Assembly: GCA_027405735.1 (NCBI GenBank)
Contig: JAPEHQ010000006.1
Location: 2,480,001 to 2,544,000 of the forward strand
DNA from: Mucor racemosus
Lineage: Eukaryota; Mucoromycota; Mucoromycetes; Mucorales; Mucoraceae
Direction: 5' to 3'
DNA length: 64,000 bases
The translations under genes were made by a program, and so were the position numbers. Below the pieces are notes generated by a model, which was not told the origin of the DNA, made no database searches, and saw only the letters and a list, made by a program, of their open reading frames with translations. Numbering within the stretch: the first letter of the stretch is position 1; every line of letters begins with the position of its first letter. Below, piece after piece: positions 37,231 through 48,042 of the stretch.

Positions 37231-39508
37231 TAAAGATATATTCTGTAACTATAATGTATCATTAATTTATTTAAAATACAGCTAGAATCAAGCAAGTTAA
37301 GGTAAATAAAAACTAGACATCTTTTGCATCTTGTAATGTTAAGATATATGACATGAAACATACTCAACATTGTTTGCTTGATTGATTCAAAAAATCAGTC
37401 ATTTATCAACTTCTACATTATATATATATATATATTTCTGAGTGATGCAGCTGTCAAAAGCATTAAAAATGTATGTAATTTAATTTCAATGTAAAGACGT
37501 AAATGTTTTCTTTAATTTGATGTATAATGGGCCCTTATAATCTTCAAAACTGATAGAGATTCAATGATTAGGAAACAGGAATGCTTTATGTATATACTAT
37601 TTGTATTTTTTAATAATATGTAATATGACGAAGGCAATCCTGATCATAAACTTTGAATTGTAGTAGCATTTAAAGCTACTTACTGATAACATTAACTCTA
37701 TGAATTGTATTATTTGAAAACTGGCTACAAAAGATTAAATTTGTACTTTTCGAAGTTCAAATTTGAATTGAATATTTACAAACTCTATCGAAAATAATAA
37801 AAAATCAGAGAAATAAATGGTTGTAATGCTCGTGTACCTTTTTTTTTTGTAAGAATAAAGACTGAATATATTTCATTGATGATATATAGAAAGTTGTAAC
37901 TAATTTTTCGTTGAGATATTCACTGCCAAACATTTGGGTTATTTAGCCCTAAAAAGTCAAAGTTAGTTCTTTAACGGATTTATTCTAGACCATCAAACAT
38001 GTTATTCAAATTATAGTTTTACTAATACCATGAGTAGCATTTTAGATGATGTATTTCATTTTTTCCCCAAGATTTCTGTTAAATAGCTCCATGCTGCGCT
38101 TTTGATCGATGATGACTGTCTGGCCCGTTTTTCGACTCTGAAATCGCTGAACCAAAGAAAACGTTGAAATAAAGTCTGACGTGCGTTACGAAATATAACA
38201 ATAGCTATAAATATAGAGATCCTATAATCATTGGATATAATCTATATCTTTATGGAATATGGTAGTCTTTCACCTAAGGCTTAGATGTAGGTTCAGTGCA
38301 GATTATTCAATGCTAATTGCAAAGTATATCCGTGTGGGATATCAGCTGTGAAAATATCGTCTAGGTTTTTATATTGACATGTAATCTGTCTGTTACCTAT
38401 GATGGAACGATAGACTCAAGTTTACAAAATAAAAATGTCGAGGATGTGTTCCATGAAAGAGTGAAAACATAATCCTGAATAGAAGTTACATCTTTTTGAC
38501 GCCATTTTAAACGGTGATTTATGCTATTTTGGTGAAACAATGCTATTTCGTTGAATGTTACTCAAAAAATATTACTTTATCATCGTTGTATTTGTTAAAT
38601 AAAGATGCTCTGGTTCAGGGCTATCAGATAATACAAAAAAAAACCAGTTAAAACTAAATTTGAAGCTTACAGCTTTATTTTAAAGGTTTTGGTTGTATGC
38701 CTTGAAGATATTTGAGTGCATTAATATACAAGCAATATAGCTTGCCTTAAAAAACTTTGGCTTGTATATGATGCCACACATTGCTTCATTAATAACATAT
38801 CCGCAAAAAATACAGAATCCTAACTGTCTAATAATACAAGCTTATGTATATCATATTAAAAAAATAGTATAATGCATTATAGGATTTTAACAAATTCAGT
38901 TCTCTCACGAAATTTAGTCGAGTATGTTTACATGTAGTACTGAAAAGTGGCTCTATAAATCTAATTAGAAACCATTAGCACAGGGATTTGATTAATGTAA
39001 ATCGAATTGTAAGTCAAAACAACCTGAAGTTCATGTATCACGCTATGCTTACATGTCGTTATCATCCCACATATCCCGATCTCTTCATATCTCGGTCGTC
39101 CAATAGTCGGTTACTTTTGCTCAGTTTTGTATAGCTTTACGAAATTACAAGCGGGCATATATCACATGAACATCATATCTGTTTGAACTGATGACTTTTT
39201 TTTTCTTTGTGTTTCTTTGAGCGCGAGCCATCCAATTTATTACTAAAAAAGAACAAAAAGCTGGAGATTACTACGAAGATGACGTCGGGAATAGCATTGG
39301 TTCAAGCAAAACGAATGTATCACATTAGCGGCCATCCAATTGAAGGATAGAAAATGCTGCTTACTATTACATCTAAAGCTCTGTTGGCTGCTCGCTCTTG
39401 GTTTTCATCCCCGGGTTTGTCCTTGATTGTTGGAATATATAATAGTATTTTCTCTCATTTTTTCTTCCTTTTCTTTTCTTTTTTTTCTTTTATACTCGGA
39501 ACTTATAT
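37231..39508. other. Intergenic region and eIF4G promoter
   Basis: A+T-rich, without a credible ORF or repeat match. A (TA)n tract lies at about 37418-37436. The last 60 bases before the eIF4G start (about 39445-39495) are a dense CT-rich tract, typical of strongly expressed fungal promoters and near the likely transcription start. Confidence 0.5.
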
Positions 39509-42500
39509 ATGAATAGGCCTTTACATAACACCGAGCAAAGGGCAAACAAAGTACCTAACTATGCCCAAGCTGCCGCAAAGTCACAGCAACAACAACAACA
39601 ACAACAACAAACGCGAGGCCATCAACCGCAGCAATCAGCTCAAAATGAACTGGAGCAACCACCCTATATGAAAAATTCAGGTTCAACATATAATAAAACA
39701 ACTGGTGGCAATAATAATTCACAGCAGCCTTATCATGGTCATAAGAATTCGTAAGTAATTTGATGAGTTTTGGTTGTTCAAACTTTGAAACAATATGTAA
39801 AAATTAACATTTTTGATAAATAGGTACAATAACAACAGCAACAACAATAATAAAAAGGATAATACATACGTTAATAGAAAAGCCCCTGTACAGTTACCAA
39901 TGGCACCACCTACAGATTCAGGTGAGTTTTTTATATTAGTTTGCACTCTATTCATAACCTAATACATGATGTTGCTTATTAGCTCCTATTCAATTTGGAT
40001 CTATTAACCAACCTTCGAATACACCACTACCTCCAACAGTAGCATCTACACAACAAGTACCTGTGGTAAGAACACCATCAGATGTCCAATTTGGTAGTTT
40101 ACCAGCTGTTAATGATATAAATGTAAGTTTTTGTTGTGGATTTCTTATTTCATTGTAGATTGCTTTGTCTCATCGTTCTGTATTATTATATTTAGCATCG
40201 TCCTCCACCTAATAATCAGATAAGGCAATCACCTCAACAACAACAAAAAGAGATACCCAGATCACCTCGTACCACCAATGATGGTAGATTATTTACTCAA
40301 CCTTACGCGCCTCGTCGAGATTTCAATCAAGGGGATCAATATAATAATAATCGTTATAATAATAACAATAATAATAATTATAGTAATAACAGCTACAGAA
40401 ACAATGGTTATGTGAGACCTCCACCACCTCAACATTCACCAAATCAACCTTACCATCATCATCATCAAGTACAATACTCGCCTCAACAATTACCACATCA
40501 ACAAAATCTTCCTCCTTCTCCAATGAGCCATCGAGCTTCACCAAATATGAATACATATAACACAAAGAAAAACAATACCAATATATCTCCTCATATTCCT
40601 CATTCATCTCCTCAACAAAACATTCAAATGACTACTGCAAGTTGGTCTCCTGCTGGTCAATATGTAAGTCTTTATTTTTGTATTAACAATTATAGAAACA
40701 ATTCATTAACGATTTACCAATCTCTAGTTTTATCCTCAATATCCTGTTAATGTTCCTTCTTACAATGTACCAACTGCGGCAACCCGTCCACCTATTGTTC
40801 CGCCTTCCACTACTCGTAAACCAATTGCCATCATTGATCCCAATACAGGTGCAGCTCTCAACACAAATCCAATGTCTCTTACTGTATCACCATCTCATCA
40901 GCACCAACAACAACCACAACCCAAAGAAGAAAAGCATTTGGATTTCGTTAAACCACCTCATGTTTCCAAAGCTGTTTCGATTGTAGATCCCGCTATTCGT
41001 GATCGTGAGTTGCGTGAAAAACGAGAACGTGAAGAAGCTGAAGAGGAAGCGTTGCGAAAAGCTGAGGAAGAAAAGAAAGAGGCCGAAAGAAAAGCAATCG
41101 AGGAAAAGGAGCGTTTGGAAAAGGAAAGAATAGAAGCTGAACGCATAGAAGCTGAGCGAAAAGAGAATGAACTCAAGGAATTGGAACGAAAAAAAGAGGC
41201 CGATCGCTTAGAGGCTGAGCGTTTAGAGGAACAGCAACGAAAGGAGGCAGAGCGTAAGGAGATGGAACGAGTACGTTTAGCAGAGGAAGCATCCGCTGCT
41301 GCTGCTGCTGCTTTAGAGAAAAAGAAGCGCGAAGACGAATTACGCCGTAAAGCTGAAGAAGAGAAAGAATCTAAGCGAGTAATTAGTGAATTAGAAGCTG
41401 AAAAGAAGAAACAAGAAGAAGTTTCTGCTCAAAAGGTTGGCCGTGTACCTTCAAAATTGGAAATTCCTGCAAATCCTTTGACTCAATCACCTGTATCTTC
41501 TCCTGCTGAATTGAAAAAGCAACAACAAGAGCCTATAAAGGTCATTGATGATTTCAGTGCTGTACATTATCCTGCTGGCATCAAACCCCCCGGAGCTCAA
41601 GATAATAAGAAGCATGTTTATAGTATTGATTTCTTGCTTCAATTCCAGCAACTTTGTTTAGAAACAAATGAAGATTTATCAGCTATCGAATTCAAAGAAA
41701 TTGATAGCAATTCTCGTTCAGGATCAATGCGTCAACCATCAGATCGTGGTGGGAGAGGTCCTCGCACACCAGGTGCTTCTAATAACATGACAGGTGATAA
41801 TATGTTTAGAATGAACTCTCGTGATGGTCGTATGGAAATGGGTAAATTCAATATGGGTCGTCCATTGACAGCCCGTAATAATAGCTCTCATATGGAACGT
41901 CAAGGATCACACGGTGGTCGTGGTGGCGGTAATATGATGCGTGGTGGTAGAGGCGGTGGAGGAAGTGGTATGAAGATTATTCGTAATCCAGCATTACTAA
42001 ATCAACAAGGCGCGCCTACAATCCCTATGGAGCAAGTTATACCTCTTGAAAAGAGTGAAAACAGATGGGTTCCTACTGTTAATTCTCAATTAGCTCAACC
42101 TCCAGCAGAAGGTGAATTAATGTCACAAGAATATATCATTCGTAAGGTCAATGCTTTACTTAATAAGCTTACATTGGAAAAATTCGATTCAATTTCTGCA
42201 CAAATTTTTGAATATGCTCGTCAATCTGCAAAAGAAAATGATGGTAGATCACTTCGTACAGTGATGAAATTGACATTTGAAAAGGCTTGTGATGAACCTG
42301 CTTTTGCTAGTATGTGGGCTAGACTTTGTCGATCAATGTATGATGCCATGACAGATGATATCAAAGATACGAGTATTTTGGATGAGCACAAAAACCCATC
42401 ATCTGGTATCTTATTGTTTAGAAAATATTTGTTCAATCGTTGTCAAGTAGAATTTGAAAAGGGTTGGAAAGTCAACATGCCTGAAGTAGATGAGGTTGAT

Positions 42501-43907
42501 GGTATGATGACTGAGGAATACTACATTGCAGCAAAGGCAAAACGTCAAGGTTTAGGTTTGATTCAATTTATTGGTGAATTATTCAAATTGGAAATGCTTT
42601 CTGAACGTATCATGTATGGTTGTATGATTAAGCTTTGTAATGATCCCTCAAATGCAGGTGATGAAGAAGCTGAATCCCTTTGTAAATTGCTCACAACTAT
42701 TGGTAAAGCACTTGATGCTAAGCCTAAAACAGCCAAATGGGTAGACATCGTAATTGGAAGAATGAAGAATGAGATGGTTCATAGTCCTAAATTGACATCT
42801 CGTATCAAATTTATGATTCAAGATTTGCTTGATTTACGAAAAGATAAATGGGTACCTAGAACTGGAGGCACTCAAGTTGGACCTACTACCATTGCAAAGA
42901 TTCATGAAATGGCAGAAAAGGCAAAGGAAGAAAAGGAAGCAGCTGCTATGAAGCGTAACACTAGTTCTCGTGGACAATATATACCCAATAACAATCAATA
43001 TAACAACAACAATAACAATATGGCTCGCACCGGTTCTTACCGTGATAATGCAAAGGAAAATAATCATTATTTCAACAATAATAACCATAATTCAAACAAC
43101 CATAATAACAACAATGGTGATGGCTGGAATACTGTCGCTACTGGTTCTAATAACAAGGGTCCTGCAGATCTTTCAAACTTTGGCAAGACTGATAGAAGTA
43201 GATCAAGAACTAACATTCTCGGTCCTTCCAATAGTCCTTTCCCTAGTTTAAGTCGTGGCAAATCCGCTACAAATATTGATACAAAGAGTAATGAAGGAAG
43301 ATCCAGTCCTGCTACAAACATGTTTAATGCATTAATGAATGGTGGAAATGACAAACAAGACGAGCGTAAAAAATTGAATTTAACTCCTCGATCTGCAGCA
43401 ACTGAATCAACATCTCCTCCAACAGAAAAAGCATCCAAATTATCAGATGAAGCTATCAAACGTAAATGCAAGAATATTCTTGAAGAATATCTCAGTATTC
43501 GTGATAAAAAGGTATGTAATTGAAGTCTTTATATAATCAAATCAATTTACTCATCTGTGCTCTTTTAGGAACTTTCTGAATGCATTAAAGAATTAGATGA
43601 TCCTGATTATTTAGTTGTGTTTATTGGTGAAATGTTGACAGTTGTAGAAAAGAAGGCACAAGATGTAGATGAAATGTGTAAAACTATTGAATATCTTAAT
43701 AGTGAAAATTTACTGGAAAAAGAATTATATGTCAAAGCCTTCAAACAGTTTATGGAAGGATATGATGATTTAACAATTGATGTGCCTCAAGCACCCAAAT
43801 ATGTTGCTCAACTCTTATTAGCTGCATCTGTTTCACCAGAACAAGTTGATGGAGATAATTATGATTCATTACAAAAAGCTTACAAGACTTTGGTGGAGTC
43901 CAACTAA
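39509..43907 (+). CDS. Translation initiation factor eIF4G
   Basis: Six exons (39509-39750, 39824-39921, 39983-40122, 40196-40663, 40728-43511, 43569-43907) join in frame to 1356 residues. The N-terminus is Gln/Asn/Pro-rich. Residues about 405-548 are a long Glu/Arg/Lys coiled coil. Tyr614 opens 'YSIDFLL', a match to the eIF4E-binding motif (Y-x4-L-hydrophobic). An RGG-like region follows. The MIF4G domain runs from about 780 ('YIIRKVNALLNKL') to 1023. A C-terminal MA3-type domain (about 1219-1350, 'AIKRKCKNILEEYL') is split by the last intron. The protein scaffolds the cap-binding complex, joining eIF4E and eIF4A and recruiting the 40S subunit in the cytoplasm. The first ATG, just after a CT-rich tract, is taken as the start. 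Confidence 0.93.
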
Positions 43908-43961
43908 AGCTTCTTTGTTATTTTATAAGAATAATGGTGATCCATTCTGTATAGAGAACTC

Positions 43962-44009
43962 TTTTTTTTTTTTTTTTTTTTTGAGAAAAAAAAAAAAAAA
44001 AAAAAAAAA
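43962..44009. terminator. T21-GAG-A24 hairpin between convergent genes
   Basis: A run of 21 T (43962-43982) is followed by GAG and 24 A (43986-44009). It lies between the eIF4G stop (43907) and the CDT1 stop (44066), which converge. Transcribed from either side it gives a U-run then an A-run. With AATAAA-like motifs just right of it (44012-44022) it is a plausible shared 3'-end region. Function is inferred from position only. Confidence 0.45.
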
Positions 44010-44065
44010 CATAAAATAAAATATTCAATGTAATATTATGAAAAACGTATTTTTTATTTATTTAT

Positions 44066-45836
44066 TTATTCAGATTTCTTTGCAAGCTATAAAAATATGT
44101 AAAATAAAGTTAATCAATATACGAGAAATCATTTACAATTTATCAACTTACACGAGCACGAAGAGCTGCCATACGATCTTTGACACTTCCTGTAGGTTTA
44201 GGCTTGGGCTTTTCACGCTCAATTTCGGCTTCCTTTGCTTTTTCATGAGCTTGCATTAATTTACGAACCTATTTTCAAGCTATGAGTTTTTTGTATCCTT
44301 AAATAAAGCATAATAAATACTTACACCAGATGGTAATTGTGCTTCTTTAAGCCATTCCTTCTTGTCAACTACTAAATTTAATCTAGGCAATGTTTTTTCG
44401 GGAATAGAAGCATCAGGCTAAATGAAAAGTATTTAGTTTTCATGCAAGCATGTATTTCTTTTTTGCTATTCGTTTTTACCTCGGGATGTTCAACAAAAAA
44501 TTGCGTAATAGCAGCATTCAAAATGTCAGCTCTCTTTTGTAAATCTTTACCAGCTAAAGGAATACTCCAATCTTTTGTGAATTGAATCAAGAAAGCCTCA
44601 GTAACTTTTCCACCAAAATTTCTCAATTCCTTTGCTTCAAGTGTGTACAAGTTGGGTGTAAGATACATAATTTGACAGATATGTGAAAGTGTTATGGTTC
44701 TTCTAGTCGAATTTCTTAAAACTGGTTCAATTTGATGGTATAAAGTAGGCTGGTGACGAGCAGCACGATCGGTTATGACAATATCAAGAGATTTGCGTAG
44801 CTTTTCAAGTGTTGATTTTTCATATTCAATTCTTTGTTTATCTGCTTCTGTTAAATACTCTTTATAAGGTGCTGTGCTATGCATTTGTCTAGGTGGTGTC
44901 ATTGGTTCAATAAAAGATGATGGTGGTGAAAGTGTATCTTGATTAGATAAGGCGTCTTCTTCTAGCTCTTGAATATGCGTTAAAGGTGTATTTTCGATAG
45001 CTATTTTGAAGCTCTCCAATGCAGAAACTTCATCTTCGGCCCCTTGTTGTTTGATATTGTTCTGGTTTTCAACAATTGTATCAACTTTAGTTGTTGAAAC
45101 TGCTGTAACTTTGGTTGATTTCACTACATGTGTATCCACATTTACATCTACATCTGCATCTACCTCATTTGATGCAACTGCAGATTTTTTTTCTGTATTG
45201 TTAATCTCTGTTTCTTTGGCTAAATCAACGTGTTCTACATTTTTTGATTCTTTTAATAAGGTGGTATTTTCTGCAGTTTCATTAGTTTCTTCTTCCACAT
45301 TAATTTCAGTAGTGGTCATGCTATTTTCCACCTCTTCGTCTTTTGACAATTCTTCGTCATGATTCTGTTTTTGTTTTTTGATAATTGTTTTCTTGGTTGT
45401 ATCTTCTATTTTACGTTTAGTAGTATGTTCTTTTGTAGCTGATTTCTCGATGCTTTTCAAATTCAAGACAGTTTGAGTTAAATCTTTGGAAGCTAGGCGA
45501 GAGGACTTCCGAACAACGAGTTTCTACCAAGGGTTTTTAGTTTAAATGTTACAGACTTTATCTCAATCAATTACCTCTACTTTTTGTGGTTTAGAAACAA
45601 CCTAGATGAAAATTAGTATTTTTTCAAGTATATTAATCTCTAATTTGAAAATGAATTACATGTTCAACTGGTCTAAAAGCTTTTGTTAATTGCTTATCCT
45701 CGATATTTTTGACTTTGGCTGTTTCAGAATTGCTAATTCTACTTCTCTACAATTGAATAACATTAACCTTTGTAAACATTCAAATTCCACAACAACATAC
45801 TCTTGCGCGAAACTCAATACGAGATTGTCCTTTCAT
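44066..45836 (-). CDS. CDT1: DNA replication licensing factor Cdt1
   Basis: Seven exons read on the minus strand (45836-45801, 45746-45660, 45601-45575, 45523-44480, 44417-44325, 44268-44152, 44086-44066) give 474 residues, close to fission yeast Cdt1. A basic N-terminus and an acidic/Thr-rich linker precede the CDT1 fold ('YEKSTLEKLRKSLDIVI', 'TLSHICQIMYLTPNLYTLE'). After it, 'QKRADILNAAITQFFVEHPE' and 'IPEKTLPRLNL' follow the pattern of metazoan Cdt1 'FLASL..PE..L.RW'. The C-terminal helix 'VKDRMAALRAR' is MCM-binding-like. Cdt1 loads the MCM2-7 helicase on origins in G1 with ORC and Cdc6. The last exon encodes only six residues plus the stop; it is supported by good splice sites, but a stop just inside that intron is the alternative end. 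Confidence 0.8.
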
Positions 45837-46320
45837 GTTATATTGTTAAACGCGTGCACTGATACAAGGAGTTTACTAAACAAGAAGAAGCAATCAAATT
45901 GTTGAAAAATTTACCTTAATTATGTGACTCCATAGTGAGGGGTACAAGAACTCAACTCACAGCTACACAAACCTTTTGAGAATACAGTTGGAACCAAATC
46001 AAGAAATTTACATACAGTATTACTTCCATTGAATGAAGTTCCCTGAGTGATGATTCAATTCGAATCCTCACAATTACCTGTTATTTATGATCATTTTTTA
46101 AAGATTATATAGAGAGAATAGTTGTGAATAATGAGCTTCCACATCAAGCTATTGGTAGTTGTATCTGATGTTCACGCAGTAGCTTGCTTCGTCGTAAAGA
46201 ATTTTATGTTACAATATTCACATAAATGCATTTCAGTCCTTCAGGAATTCAAAACAATTTTTTGAAAAGGCCATTCATGTTTCTTTTTTTTTTTTTTTTT
46301 TTTTTGTTAAATTGGACCTG
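45837..46320. other. CDT1 upstream region
   Basis: About 480 bp of noncoding DNA upstream of the CDT1 start. A T-run (about 46284-46305) marks the approach to R copy 5. A tRNA B-box-like 'ATTCGAATCC' at about 46070 does not fold into a tRNA. Confidence 0.4.
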
Positions 46321-47336
46321 AATTTTGAGAACCCTCACTGCAGCTCGACTCTCAATCCTCATACTAAGCAACTTTTGGGGGACCTTGTACACTGCAAAAT
46401 ACATATGAATTGGTCGCATTATGCTATCTATTTTTAAATTTATTTTGTATCCCACGAAAGGCTCAAAAACACTGCTTTTTCTGAAAAACAGGGACCAGCT
46501 TTTCATCTCTGCTCTACTTTTTTTCCCACTAAATAATGCAAAGAAAAAATAATATACAAATGTACCTGAGATGTTCAACGTTAATCCAAAAACGAGTATC
46601 CAAAAATATCCTATCTTTTGCAGTTGGTATTAATTTTTTAGTACTAATGTTTCAAATTTCTACCGGTATTTCACTGCTAAAATTAAAAACTTGAGGCCTT
46701 CATATCTCCACACAAAATTAAGTTATACCAACACTTTTTTATAATAAAACTTACTTGTTTTGAAGCGCTCTATAACATATTTTGGTTTGAAAAAAAACTG
46801 AGCACTTTTATTTTTTTCTCATTTTTTTTGACAGGTTTGTAGTAGGTTTCAAAATATTGGTTAAATTGAGCAACATTTATTTTGCACTCATGTCATTAAG
46901 CTCGTTGAGCTCTCTTGGATCCAATTTAGTTTTTTTTCAAAATATTGATTTTTCGTGGAGATATCCTCAAAAATGTGTGCAAAGAGATTCCATCGCTTCT
47001 GCCTCCCAATTTCCCCTTGTATACCCTCATCCCAAATTCTGAATTTGAAAAAAAAATTGACAAAAATCTTGTTTTCTCTACGGAAAATGCAGCTAGAAGG
47101 TTCAGCAATAGCTCGATCGATAGATAATTTCGTTGTGCCCTATCTGCGGTATTTATTTTTAAAACATGTTTATAAAAAGTGATGTGTGTCTTCAAAAAAC
47201 CTCCAAAAGTTTAATCACATTTTACGCAAAATTTAATATAAAGCTTTTTTTTTAATTTTATTTAGTTGGATGCAGAATTTAAAACTGTACAAAAACTATT
47301 TAATAAGCTATTTCAACTTACTTTGCAGTTCATGAG
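46320..47336 (+). repeat. R copy 5, left part; left arm of the 46-63 kb inverted duplication
   Basis: Forward orientation with the conserved core near 46942-46975. From about 46510 to the gypsy insertion point it is nearly identical to the reverse complement of 62432-63270. Outside about 46510 it instead resembles copy 4 (the 'GGGACCAGCTTTTCATCTC' stretch), suggesting a mosaic or gene conversion. It continues at 54079 after the gypsy element. Confidence 0.85.
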
Positions 47337-47994
47337 TGCAATGAAATGACACGTTTTATAGACCAAAGTTGCCATTGTCATTTTAGAAAAATAACTGATC
47401 TCGATTCGTACCTGAATCTCGCTCCATAAGGACTGAGTTCCAATCAGATCCCAATAAGCATTACGAGGAAACTCTATATTGCTGGTGCCTGTAAAAGGAA
47501 GTATTCCTGATCAAAATACAACCTTCTACAACACGACACCTATGATATAAAGCTGTACTTATGTTGCATTAATAAAATATTCCAAAACTCCTGCTCATAA
47601 AAACGCAGTTGCAGTAATTCTAGATAAGGAATTACATCCCATAAAAATAAGCTCAGTTGCATTTTAAATTATAACTGGAATGTTGAAAGATCAACATCCA
47701 TCTAATGATATTCTATCATATCAAACAAAGTATCAACATCTCAACCAAGTATCTTATAAAAGAATGTCAATAAAAGACATTATGATTGAACACCTGTAAA
47801 ATAGGCATCAACACACAAACATCCACTATTTTACAATTCCTATAAATATAGCATACTTTATGAAGATATCATTCTTTTTCTTCAGATTTCTTTTAATCGC
47901 AATAAAACCGTGGAAAGACTATAATTGTATTTATCAACGCTTTTATTTTTTATTTTATTTTTTATTTTTATAAAATTACTTCAATTTTATTGCA
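47337..47994 (+). repeat. 5' LTR of the gypsy element
   Basis: 658 bp, beginning TGCAATGAAATGACACG and ending TTTATTGCA. TATAAATATA at 47841-47850 is the likely promoter. AATAAA near 47900 is a possible poly(A) signal. No difference from the 3' LTR was seen by eye. Confidence 0.95.
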
Positions 47995-48042
47995 TTTTTT
48001 ACAATTAAATCAACCTATTTTTATTTACCTTAAAATTCAACA

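Noticed and set aside
46050..46100. tRNA gene suggested by ATTCGAATCC
   Set aside because: No acceptor or anticodon stem can be formed around it; only a small local hairpin.
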